Positions 56,633-64,000 of a stretch of DNA of 64,000 nt are shown here, piece by piece. The position numbers and the translations under genes are program-made. The first letter of the stretch is position 1. Each line of letters starts with the position of its first letter. Source of the stretch: Enterococcus gallinarum NBRC 100675 (GTDB taxonomy: Bacteria > Bacillota > Bacilli > Lactobacillales > Enterococcaceae); the NCBI RefSeq assembly GCF_001544275.1, contig NZ_BCQE01000004.1, positions 154,097 through 218,096 of the forward strand, written 5' to 3'. The notes under the pieces were generated by a model. The model saw nothing but the letters and a program-made list of their open reading frames with translations. It searched no databases and was not told where the DNA came from.

Positions 56633-57687
56633 AGTTGAGACACTCCTTTACGCAGGTGTTGCCGCATTTCTTCTAGATCACTCATCTTATGGATCGCTAC
56701 TTCGGTAGCCTGAATAGCTGTATCAGGATCTTTCAAGCCGTTTCCAGTAAAGACTGCCACTACGGTTTCACCAGGACGAATTTTCCCGTTTTTCACGTGC
56801 TGAATCACGCCTGCTAGTGAAGCAGCCGATCCTGGTTCAATAAAGACACCGTCTTGTGCAGCTACCTTTCGGTAAGCATTCAAAATCTCTTCGTCGGTTA
56901 CAGCATCGATAAACCCATTTGATTCATCACGAGCGGCTTCTGCTAGCTTCCAACTTGCTGGATTGCCGATCCGAATCGCTGTTGCGATTGTTTCTGGCTC
57001 TTCGATTACCGTGCCTTTTACGATTGCTGCGGCACCTTCTGCCTCAAATCCATGCATTCTTGGTAGTGAAGTCCCTTGTTTGTCATGCCATTCTTTGAAT
57101 CCTTTCCAATAAGCAGAGATGTTTCCAGCATTTCCTACTGGAATTGCTAGTACATCTGGCGCTTTCTCCAGCTGCTGGCAAATTTCGAAGGCAGCGGTTT
57201 TTTGTCCTTCCAAACGGTAAGGATTGACTGAATTCACGAGGGCCACAGCTTCGGTTTTGGCAATATCTCTAACTGCTTTTAGTGCTTCATCAAAATTCCC
57301 GGGAATAGAAATAATATCCGCGCCATAAACGATCGCCTGTGCCAACTTGCCCATTGCGATCTTACCATCTGGAATCACCACATAGGCTTTGATTCCTGCT
57401 CGTGTCGCATACGCTGCAGCAGCAGCACTGGTATTACCAGTAGAAGCACAAACAATTGCTTTTGCGCCTTCTTCCACCGCTTTGGCTACTGCCATCACCA
57501 TTCCCCGATCTTTGAAAGATCCAGTAGGATTTAGTCCTTCGTATTTCCCGTACAATGTGATACCCAATTCTTTTGATAAGTTATTCAATGGAATCAGCGG
57601 TGTGTTTCCTTCTGCTAATGAGATTAGCGGTGTTTTTTCTGTCACCGGTAAATACTCTTTGTATTGCTTTAATAGTCCTTCATACAT
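56629..57687 (-). CDS. thrC: Threonine synthase
   Basis: PLP enzyme turning phosphohomoserine into threonine. The 352 residues have the PLP lysine in [10 protein letters not shown] and the [15 protein letters not shown] phosphate-binding region (short Firmicute class). Four bases after hom and coupled to thrB. Confidence 0.96.
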   Translation of the reverse strand: MYEGLLKQYKEYLPVTEKTPLISLAEGNTPLIPLNNLSKELGITLYGKYEGLNPTGSFKDRGMVMAVAKAVEEGAKAIVCASTGNTSAAAAAYATRAGIKAYVVIPDGKIAMGKLAQAIVYGADIISIPGNFDEALKAVRDIAKTEAVALVNSVNPYRLEGQKTAAFEICQQLEKAPDVLAIPVGNAGNISAYWKGFKEWHDKQGTSLPRMHGFEAEGAAAIVKGTVIEEPETIATAIRIGNPASWKLAEAARDESNGFIDAVTDEEILNAYRKVAAQDGVFIEPGSAASLAGVIQHVKNGKIRPGETVVAVFTGNGLKDPDTAIQATEVAIHKMSDLEEMRQHLRKGVSQL

Positions 57688-57690
57688 CTG

Positions 57691-58926
57691 CTACTCCTCC
57701 ATTACTTTCATGATTTGGCTAATTCGACCATCTTCAAAAATCGATAATGCTGCTGTTAATTCCGAGGGACTCAACGGCTTCGTCAAAAATGCTTTCTTTT
57801 CCAAGATAGATTCTTGGTCGATCCAGTCTAATGTCTGTTGCTGCGCTGATAATGGTTCAGTCAGCGCAATGTAATAACGTTGACGAAGCTCATCTGGTAC
57901 TGCAATCTGAGTCGGCTGTTCAAAGGTTAGAAATGATTCAGTGATCCCAGCAGATTTATTTTTAGCGATCTCCGTCACATCTGCCAGCACACTCGTCGCA
58001 GTAGGACGAGCCCCCGCTCCAGGTCCGTAAAGCATGGAACGATCGATGCCTGTACTTTCGATATACACGCCATTAAACTCATATTTGATTGAGGCTAACG
58101 GATGGGACTTAGGGACAAGAACTGGACCAACAGAAACAGCGACATGATTTTTTGGTGTCTTTTGTGCCGTACCAATAAGTTTCACTTCATACCCTAGTTG
58201 TTGGGCATAAACGATGTCTTCAATTGCTAATCCACGAATGCCGCCGATAGAAATATCTTTCATCTCGATCGTCATACCAAATGCAAATTTTGTCAAGAGG
58301 ACCATCTTATAAGCTGCATCAATACCGTCCACATCATTGATCGGGTCCGATTCTGCAAATCCTTTTGCCTGTGCTTCAGCTAGAACTTCCTCATAACTTA
58401 AGTTATCTGTTAACATTTTTGTCAGCATATAATTCGTCGTACCATTAACGATGCCAGAAATCGAAGTAATCGTATCGGGCAAATAATGCGTGCTTAATGT
58501 TCGCAAGATAGGAATCCCGCCCCCCACGCTGGCTTCATAATACAATGCAACTCCGGCTTTTTTAGCAGCAGCAGTCAGTTCTGGACCATGAGTCGCCAAG
58601 AGATCTTTATTGGCGGTTACAACATGTTTCTTGTGAGCTAACGCACCAAGAATAAAATCCTTCGCAGGATCGATCTTGCCAATCAATTCCACAATGACAT
58701 CGATGGACTCATCCTGATAGATTTCCTGAATATCACTAGTCAGTTCAAACCCATATTTTTGGGCAATTGCGCTTTTATCATCATAAGGAGAGGCCAATGC
58801 TTTCGTAATAAAAATCTCGACACCAGTTCGGGCTGCGATTGCCTCTCTTTGTTCCGCTAATAATTGGCAGACTCCAGTGCCTACGACACCCATTCCTAGT
58901 AGTCCTATATTTAATTGCTCTTTCAT
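57691..58926 (-). CDS. hom: Homoserine dehydrogenase with shortened C-terminal domain
   Basis: Reduces aspartate semialdehyde to homoserine. The 411 residues have the NAD(P) motif GLLGMGVVGTGVC, catalytic region KKAGVALYYEASVGGGIPI and SGIVNGTTNYML. After about residue 350 only some 60 residues remain (YYIALTEPL to KVMEE), shorter than the roughly 80-residue ACT domain of Bacillus Hom, so threonine feedback may be weakened. AAGGAGG precedes the ATG; no leader attenuator is visible. Confidence 0.94.
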   Translation of the reverse strand: MKEQLNIGLLGMGVVGTGVCQLLAEQREAIAARTGVEIFITKALASPYDDKSAIAQKYGFELTSDIQEIYQDESIDVIVELIGKIDPAKDFILGALAHKKHVVTANKDLLATHGPELTAAAKKAGVALYYEASVGGGIPILRTLSTHYLPDTITSISGIVNGTTNYMLTKMLTDNLSYEEVLAEAQAKGFAESDPINDVDGIDAAYKMVLLTKFAFGMTIEMKDISIGGIRGLAIEDIVYAQQLGYEVKLIGTAQKTPKNHVAVSVGPVLVPKSHPLASIKYEFNGVYIESTGIDRSMLYGPGAGARPTATSVLADVTEIAKNKSAGITESFLTFEQPTQIAVPDELRQRYYIALTEPLSAQQQTLDWIDQESILEKKAFLTKPLSPSELTAALSIFEDGRISQIMKVMEE

Positions 58927-59004
58927 ATAGCCTCCTTACCGAAAACGTTATTAAAAAATCGTTCATCCATTTTTAATTTTCTACTAGCATACCAAAAAGC
59001 ATAA

Positions 59005-59043
59005 GAAAAAACTAGGACTTTCGAGAAATTCTCGTCCTAGTTT
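59005..59043 (-). terminator. Terminator of the arsR-type gene
   Basis: AAACTAGGAC/GTCCTAGTTT outer stem with an inner CGAGA/TCTCG, T-run on the minus strand; begins at the stop codon. Confidence 0.85.
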
Positions 59044-59336
59044 CAGCGGTGATGGATATGAGCGAATGTTTTTTGTAAGATGTCGACTACGTGCTTGTCA
59101 TCTAAACTATATAAAATTGTCTTTCCTTGTCGTTCCGATTTTACGATCCGATTATCTTTCAATAGTTTCAATTGATGAGAGACCGCAGATTGTTCCATCA
59201 TCACTTGCTCTGCGATCGAAGTTACATTACGTTCTCCTTCTTCTAAAGAAAGCAATATCTTCAAACGTGTAGGATCACCAAGCATTTTAAACATTTGAGT
59301 GACTTTTTGGATATCTTCTTGATTTGGTTGAGTCAT
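59043..59336 (-). CDS. ArsR/SmtB-family zinc-type repressor
   Basis: 97 residues, winged helix (RNVTSIAEQVMMEQSAVSHQLKLL). The last helix carries Asp80, His82, His93 and His96, spaced as DxHx10HxxH, the alpha-5 site of zinc sensors such as CzrA and SmtB. No transporter gene is next to it and it has its own terminator, so its target is elsewhere or itself. Confidence 0.85.
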   Translation of the reverse strand: MTQPNQEDIQKVTQMFKMLGDPTRLKILLSLEEGERNVTSIAEQVMMEQSAVSHQLKLLKDNRIVKSERQGKTILYSLDDKHVVDILQKTFAHIHHR

Positions 59337-59565
59337 GCTGGTCTTCCTTTCTCGATGGTGAATAGAATTCTAGCTGGTTCAAGCATTCTTTGTCAAGCCC
59401 ATTGAAAACAAGGCGGCAAAATAAATGCATGATCCAACCAAATACCTGGAAAAGAAGCAGCACATTTTCCTATAATAAGTTCTCCAAGAAGAACTGAATA
59501 TCAGCAAAATAATCTATCTGCTTCTCATCCAAGTATTTGAAAAGGATCTAGCTCTTGTTTATAGC

Positions 59566-61293
59566 TTAAGCTTCTGTAATTTCATTAATGGCAGCTTCAA
59601 GTTCAGCAATTTTATTTGCTGCATCTTCAGAAGAGTTTCCTTTGACACCAATGTAAAATTTGATTTTTGGTTCAGTTCCAGAAGGACGAACCGCAATCCA
59701 GCTCTCATCTTCAAGAGTATATTTCAATACATCTGACGGTGGTGTAGTCATTTTTTGCATGTGACCATCTAAACCGACTCTTGTCAATTCTTTGAAATCT
59801 TCCGTTTGAACGACTGGTATACCCGCGAAAACTGATGGTGCTTTTTCTCGGAATGTTTTCATCAATGCAGTGATTTTGGCTGCACCTTCCATACCGCTCA
59901 TCGTAACAGAAATCGTTTTTTCGGCATAATACCCATATTCTTCAAAGATATCTTGCAATCCATCATAAAGTGTTTTGTCCGATTGTTTATAAAAAGCAGC
60001 AACTTCAGCCAACAAGACAAGTGCTTGGATCGCATCTTTATCTCTCACAAAAGGTTTTACCAAGTAACCGTAACTTTCTTCAAAACCAAACATGAACGTA
60101 TGGGAATGATCCGTTTCATACTGTTGGATTTTTTCGGCAATGAATTTGAAGCCAGTCAATACATTGACCATTTCAACGTCGTAAGACTGGGCAATCGCTG
60201 TTGGCAATTCACTAGAAACGATCGATTTTAGGACTGCTGCATTTTCCGGTAGTGTGCCGGCATTCTTGTGGGCTTCTAGAATGTAGCGGATCATCAATGC
60301 GCCTAATTGATTTCCTGTCAATACTTGATAATTTCCATTAGGCATCCGGACTGCAGCGCCCAAGCGATCCGCATCTGGATCAGTTGCAATCAACAAGTCT
60401 GCGCCTTCTTTTTCTCCCAGAGCAATCGCATATTCAAAGGCAGAATGTTCTTCTGGATTCGGTGACTTGACTGTACTGAAGTTTGGATCTGCAACAGCTT
60501 GTGAAGGTTCAATAATAAATTGCTCAAACCCTGCTTGTTTCAAAGCTTTTTCACCAAGCATCCGACCTGTTCCGTGTAATGGTGTGTAAACTAATTTAAG
60601 ATTTTTCCCTGTTGTCTCGATTAATTTTTGATCGATTGTCACTGTTTTGACTTCTTTTAGATACGCAGTATCGACTTCTTCGCCGATAATCGTGATTAAT
60701 CCACTATGCTTTGCTTCTTCTTCTGATAAAACTGGAATTTCTAATGGATTTTCAATTTCTCGAACAAAAGCTGTCAAGGCGTCCGCATCTGCTGGAGGCA
60801 TTTGTCCACCATCTTCGCCGTATACTTTGTATCCATTATAAGCTGCCGGATTGTGAGATGCTGTAATCATGATTCCAGTGAACGTATGCAGATAACGTAC
60901 CGCAAAAGATAATTCAGGGGTTGGACGTAAGCTTTCAAATACAAAGGCCGGAATATCGTGTTTTGCTAATGTCTTGGCTGCTTCCATCGCAAATTCTGGT
61001 GAAAAATGACGAGAATCATAAGCGATTGCGACACCGCGGCGACGGGTTTCTGGATCTTGTGTATCCATGAAGCGCGCCAATCCCTCAGTCGCTTGACGAA
61101 CCGTATAGATATTCATGCGGTTGATCCCAGGTCCTAAGATCCCTCGCATCCCAGCAGTACCAAATTCAAGCGGCATATAAAAAGCATCTTGCAACATTTC
61201 TGGATCTTTCTCCAGTTCTGTCAACTGATCCTTCAACCCTGCTTCTAATTGTTGATGATTTTTCCATTGCTCATAAATTTGTTCCCATCCCAT
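59566..61293 (-). CDS. pgcA: Phosphoglucomutase (phospho-sugar mutase family)
   Basis: Interconverts glucose 6-phosphate and glucose 1-phosphate, feeding UDP-glucose for the bgsAB glycolipids and wall polymers. The 575 residues have FGTAGMRG, the phosphoserine loop TASHNPAAYNGYK, metal loop DPDADRLG and the phosphate-binding RPSGTEPKIKFY. Monocistronic. Confidence 0.94.
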   Translation of the reverse strand: MGWEQIYEQWKNHQQLEAGLKDQLTELEKDPEMLQDAFYMPLEFGTAGMRGILGPGINRMNIYTVRQATEGLARFMDTQDPETRRRGVAIAYDSRHFSPEFAMEAAKTLAKHDIPAFVFESLRPTPELSFAVRYLHTFTGIMITASHNPAAYNGYKVYGEDGGQMPPADADALTAFVREIENPLEIPVLSEEEAKHSGLITIIGEEVDTAYLKEVKTVTIDQKLIETTGKNLKLVYTPLHGTGRMLGEKALKQAGFEQFIIEPSQAVADPNFSTVKSPNPEEHSAFEYAIALGEKEGADLLIATDPDADRLGAAVRMPNGNYQVLTGNQLGALMIRYILEAHKNAGTLPENAAVLKSIVSSELPTAIAQSYDVEMVNVLTGFKFIAEKIQQYETDHSHTFMFGFEESYGYLVKPFVRDKDAIQALVLLAEVAAFYKQSDKTLYDGLQDIFEEYGYYAEKTISVTMSGMEGAAKITALMKTFREKAPSVFAGIPVVQTEDFKELTRVGLDGHMQKMTTPPSDVLKYTLEDESWIAVRPSGTEPKIKFYIGVKGNSSEDAANKIAELEAAINEITEA

Positions 61294-61374
61294 ACAAAAA
61301 CCACTCCTTCTAACTTTAAAATGACTATAATTTTAGTATAACACTACTTCTGTTTTTCTCAAAGAATAACCAAA

Positions 61375-61433
61375 CGAAAATGCAAACGCACTGCTATCAA
61401 AAACGAATAACGTTTTATAAATAACAGTGCGTT
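61375..61433 (-). terminator. Terminator of trxB
   Basis: AACGCACTG/CAGTGCGTT outer stem with an inner AAACG/CGTTT stem, seven bases below the trxB stop; moderate T-run on the minus strand. Confidence 0.65.
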
Positions 61434-61439
61434 CGATAA

Positions 61440-62372
61440 TTATTTAACTGCTTGCTGGTCTTTTTGTGTTTCTATAAAATCAAATACTTGTTGACCAGCG
61501 ATACTGCCGTCCCCGACTGCTGTAGTGATTTGTCGTAAGCCTTTTTCACGAACATCCCCTACCGCATAAACGCCTGGCATAGTTGTTTCCATCATTTCAT
61601 TGGTTGGGATCCAACCTGTTTCATTTGTGAGTCCACTAGCTTTGAATGGTTCAGTCAATGGATCCAGTCCAACGTAGATAAAGACACCACCGGCCGCTTC
61701 TTCCGTTACTTCATTTGTTTTGACATTTCGCACTTGAACACCAGTTACGACCATGTCGTTGCCTTTGATTTCTTCCACGACAGAATCCCAAATAAATGAG
61801 ATCTTTTCATTGGCAAATGCTCGTTCTTGGATGATCTTTTGCGCACGTAGCTCATCCCGACGGTGGACAATCGTTACTTCTGAAGCAAATTGTGTTAAGT
61901 AGATCGCTTCTTCGACTGCAGAATCTCCACCACCAACTACGATCAACCGTTTGTTGCGGAAAAAGGCGCCATCACAAACTGCACAATATGAAACTCCGCG
62001 TCCAGCGAATTCTTCCTCGCCTTTGACTCCTAATTTTCTATGTACACAGCCTGTTGCAATGATCACAGTTTTCCCTTGATAATTCTTGTCTTCTGTGCAG
62101 ACTTCCTTGTACTCTCCATGATCCGTGATCCCCTGAACGATACCATAGGCATTCTCAACACCAAAGCGGATGGCACTTTCATACATTTTAATAGCAAGTT
62201 CTGGGCCTAAGATCGAATCGAAACCAGGATAATTTTCAACCTCAGCAGTATTATTCATTTGACCGCCAGGAGCTCCCCGCTCAATCATCAGAACAGATAA
62301 ATTTGACCGTGACGCATACAGCGCTGCTGTCATGCCGGCAGGTCCAGCGCCGATAATAATTACATCATACAT
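61440..62372 (-). CDS. trxB: Thioredoxin reductase
   Basis: FAD flavoprotein, 310 residues, reducing thioredoxin with NADPH. FAD motif GAGPAGMTAALYASR, redox pair Cys130/Cys133 (CAVC), NADPH motif VVGGGDSAVEEA and C-terminal VYAVGDVREKGLRQI. ATG 62372 lies eight bases after GGAGG; the frame opens five codons earlier. Confidence 0.97.
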   Translation of the reverse strand: MYDVIIIGAGPAGMTAALYASRSNLSVLMIERGAPGGQMNNTAEVENYPGFDSILGPELAIKMYESAIRFGVENAYGIVQGITDHGEYKEVCTEDKNYQGKTVIIATGCVHRKLGVKGEEEFAGRGVSYCAVCDGAFFRNKRLIVVGGGDSAVEEAIYLTQFASEVTIVHRRDELRAQKIIQERAFANEKISFIWDSVVEEIKGNDMVVTGVQVRNVKTNEVTEEAAGGVFIYVGLDPLTEPFKASGLTNETGWIPTNEMMETTMPGVYAVGDVREKGLRQITTAVGDGSIAGQQVFDFIETQKDQQAVK

Positions 62373-62486
62373 AATTGTTCCCTCCATTTTCGACTACCCA
62401 TACTTTACTTTCAAAAAGAATTTCTGTCGAATGTTCTGCTTACAAAAAATAATAAGATATTCCCGTTTTTTTCTCTGAAAATTACA

Positions 62487-62514
62487 TTGACTTTCTTTTC
62501 ATTTTTTGTAAAAT
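62487..62514 (+). promoter_or_regulatory. Promoter of the MATE gene
   Basis: -35 TTGACT (62487-62492), 16-base spacer, -10 TAAAAT (62509-62514). The upstream end of the open frame falls on this -35, so the longer frame is not the protein. Confidence 0.65.
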
Positions 62515-62558
62515 TTTCACGATACATCTATTATATAGAAAACGGGGAGTCCTTACAA

Positions 62559-63944
62559 TTGAATAAGAAAAAACTTTTGAAAAGATCTGATCGGGAACTA
62601 TTGTTTCTTAGCTGGCCGATTTTTGTTGAACTATTTTTACGTGTGATTATTGGGAATGTCAATGTATGGATGATTTCCCATTATTCTGAACCAGCAGTCG
62701 CTGCCGTCAGCGCAGCAAATCAATTGCTGAATCTGACCGTCTTTATTTATGGTTTCATCACTGTCGGTACGCAAATCATTATTGCTCAACTAATTGGTGC
62801 GAAGCAGCGGGATAAAATCCCTACTGTGATCAATACAGCACTTTTTGGTTCTCTATTTTTAGGTATTTTGATCAGCTTGATGTTTATTTTTGGCTCTGAT
62901 CAATTGCTGCATTTTATGGGATTAGAAGAAGCATTGGTTGATTTGGGTCGCGGCTACCTACAAGTATATGGCGGCAGCCTGTTTATTTCTTCGCTGACAG
63001 CTGTCATTATCGCGGTCATGCGTAGCCACAGCTTTACGAAGCCAGCTTTGCTTGTACCGATGTTTGCCAGTATCCTAGCTGTTATTGGTAACTACTTTGT
63101 ACTTTACAGTCCTTTTGGCTTACCTAATTTCGGTGTAACAGGACTAGCTTTCTCCAGTGTCTTCGGCAATACGATTGGCTTGATCGTTGCGGCATTTTTA
63201 CTGAAAAAACACGTTGGTTTTTCTGTTCTTTCTGCCCGATTGAAGCATTTATCATGGGATGTAATGAAAAATGTCTTAACCTATGGCCTACCTTCCTCAG
63301 GAGAATCTTTGTCTTATCAAGGGGCACAAGTGGTGGTAACGATGATCGTTGCGCAATTAGGTTCGAGCGTGCTGATTGCTAAGTCTTATGTTACAGCGAT
63401 CACTCAGTTTGTGTATTTGATCGCCTCGGCGTTAAGTCAGGGAAATCAAATCATGATTGGTCGTCATGTAGGCGCAGGAGAATTTGAGCGAGCACAAAAA
63501 CGGGGCATGCGCACAATGATTATTGGCATCATCGCTTCTGTTACAATTTGTTTATTGACTTATCTCTTTATCGAACCGATTATGGGAATCTTTACTACCA
63601 ATGCTGAAGTCATCTCAATCGCTAAAGGCGTATTTCTCGTTGAAATCGTCCTAGAGACAGCACGTGCGGTCAATATGATCCTAGTGGGCTCTTTAAATGC
63701 CAGCGGGGATGTTAAATTCCCATTATTCTGCAGTTTGATCGTTCTTTGGGTCATCAGCTTACCGTTCTCGTACTCTTTGGCCATCGTCTTTAAATTTGGC
63801 TTGATTGGTGTCTGGATCGCCTACGCAATTGATGAAGCATTGCGGAGTATATTAATGATCTATCGTTGGCATTCCGGTGTGTGGAAAACCAAATCGGTAG
63901 TCCATGGAAAAGAAATCGAAGGCGAAGTCGCTTCAGAAATCTAA
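62559..63944 (+). CDS. MATE-family multidrug exporter (TTG start)
   Basis: 461 residues, about 12 membrane helices in two MatE halves (VWMISHYSEPAVAAVSAANQ; TYGLPSSGESLSYQGAQVVV). Cation-coupled efflux, substrate unknown. The start is TTG 62559 with GGGGAG nine bases upstream, downstream of the promoter; no ATG fits. The remaining bases to 64000 hold no further gene start. Confidence 0.88.
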   Translation: MNKKKLLKRSDRELLFLSWPIFVELFLRVIIGNVNVWMISHYSEPAVAAVSAANQLLNLTVFIYGFITVGTQIIIAQLIGAKQRDKIPTVINTALFGSLFLGILISLMFIFGSDQLLHFMGLEEALVDLGRGYLQVYGGSLFISSLTAVIIAVMRSHSFTKPALLVPMFASILAVIGNYFVLYSPFGLPNFGVTGLAFSSVFGNTIGLIVAAFLLKKHVGFSVLSARLKHLSWDVMKNVLTYGLPSSGESLSYQGAQVVVTMIVAQLGSSVLIAKSYVTAITQFVYLIASALSQGNQIMIGRHVGAGEFERAQKRGMRTMIIGIIASVTICLLTYLFIEPIMGIFTTNAEVISIAKGVFLVEIVLETARAVNMILVGSLNASGDVKFPLFCSLIVLWVISLPFSYSLAIVFKFGLIGVWIAYAIDEALRSILMIYRWHSGVWKTKSVVHGKEIEGEVASEI

Positions 63945-64000
63945 TGACTTGCTAATAAGGTCATCTTTTCTACCAATTTAGACAATCGAATGTCAAAGCG

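Noticed and set aside
58927..59042. T-box or attenuator upstream of hom-thrC-thrB
   Set aside because: Only the terminator of the upstream arsR-type gene is present; no T-box sequence or leader peptide is seen.
1..64000. CRISPR arrays, tRNA or rRNA genes, insertion sequences, prophage genes
   Set aside because: None recognised on reading both strands; no repeated spacer pattern, transposase or integrase motif was found.

Overview
This window is a chromosomal segment from a low-GC Firmicute, almost certainly an Enterococcus. The 88-residue HPr and the EI sequence read like enterococcal PTS proteins. The gene orders fabT-fabH-acpP-fab/acc, bgsA-bgsB, era-dgkA-ybeY-pgpH-phoH-yqeY-rpsU and zur/ppsR are the ones I know from enterococci. 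Species cannot be fixed from the sequence alone; it is not a plain copy of E. faecalis, because fabK is missing from its usual slot in the fatty-acid cluster. Most genes lie on the minus strand. I see no rRNA, tRNA, insertion sequence, prophage or CRISPR array.

Layout. 1-8.4 kb: the complete type II fatty-acid synthesis operon (fabT-fabH-acpP-fabD-fabG-fabF-accB-fabZ-accC-accD-accA; accA cut by the window edge), with tandem FabT operators at its promoter. 8.6-15.8 kb: a short UvrC-like GIY-YIG protein, ykuJ, a beta-hydroxyacid dehydrogenase, the glycolipid glucosyltransferases bgsA-bgsB, and ptsH-ptsI. 15.9-18.8 kb: clpE behind a CtsR-like box, then a DUF1827 gene. 18.9-24 kb: an AT-rich accessory island with an Mga-like regulator, a DUF916/DUF3324 surface protein, a small secreted protein without any Trp, a decayed relative of it and an orphan gene. 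24-31.3 kb: a TetR/GNAT divergent pair, a DUF3267 protein, prfC, and lplA-metN-metI-metQ. 31.4-42.7 kb: CNNM/HlyC and AI-2E membrane proteins, ygaC, mutY-recX, rlmD, and a T-box-controlled operon (unknown 79-residue protein, glyQ, glyS). 42.7-47.4 kb: GH35 and GH42 beta-galactosidases opposite an AraC regulator. 47.4-54.1 kb: rpsU-yqeY, then phoH-pgpH-ybeY-dgkA-era-recO. 54.3-64 kb: zur and ppsR around a Zur-like box, hom-thrC-thrB, an ArsR regulator, pgcA, trxB and a MATE exporter.

Most of the window is core metabolism. The parts that deserve a second look are these: the FabT boxes, one of which controls a gene with no obvious lipid role; the absent fabK; a lipoate ligase fused operonically to a MetNIQ-type transporter whose ATPase lacks the methionine-sensing domain; the unknown protein and long structured leader between the glycine T-box and glyQS; the Zur-like operator shared by zur and ppsR; and the WxL-type island that has no WxL protein. 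Coordinates, motifs and repeats were read from the sequence by eye. Functions are inferred from family knowledge, and no database search was run.
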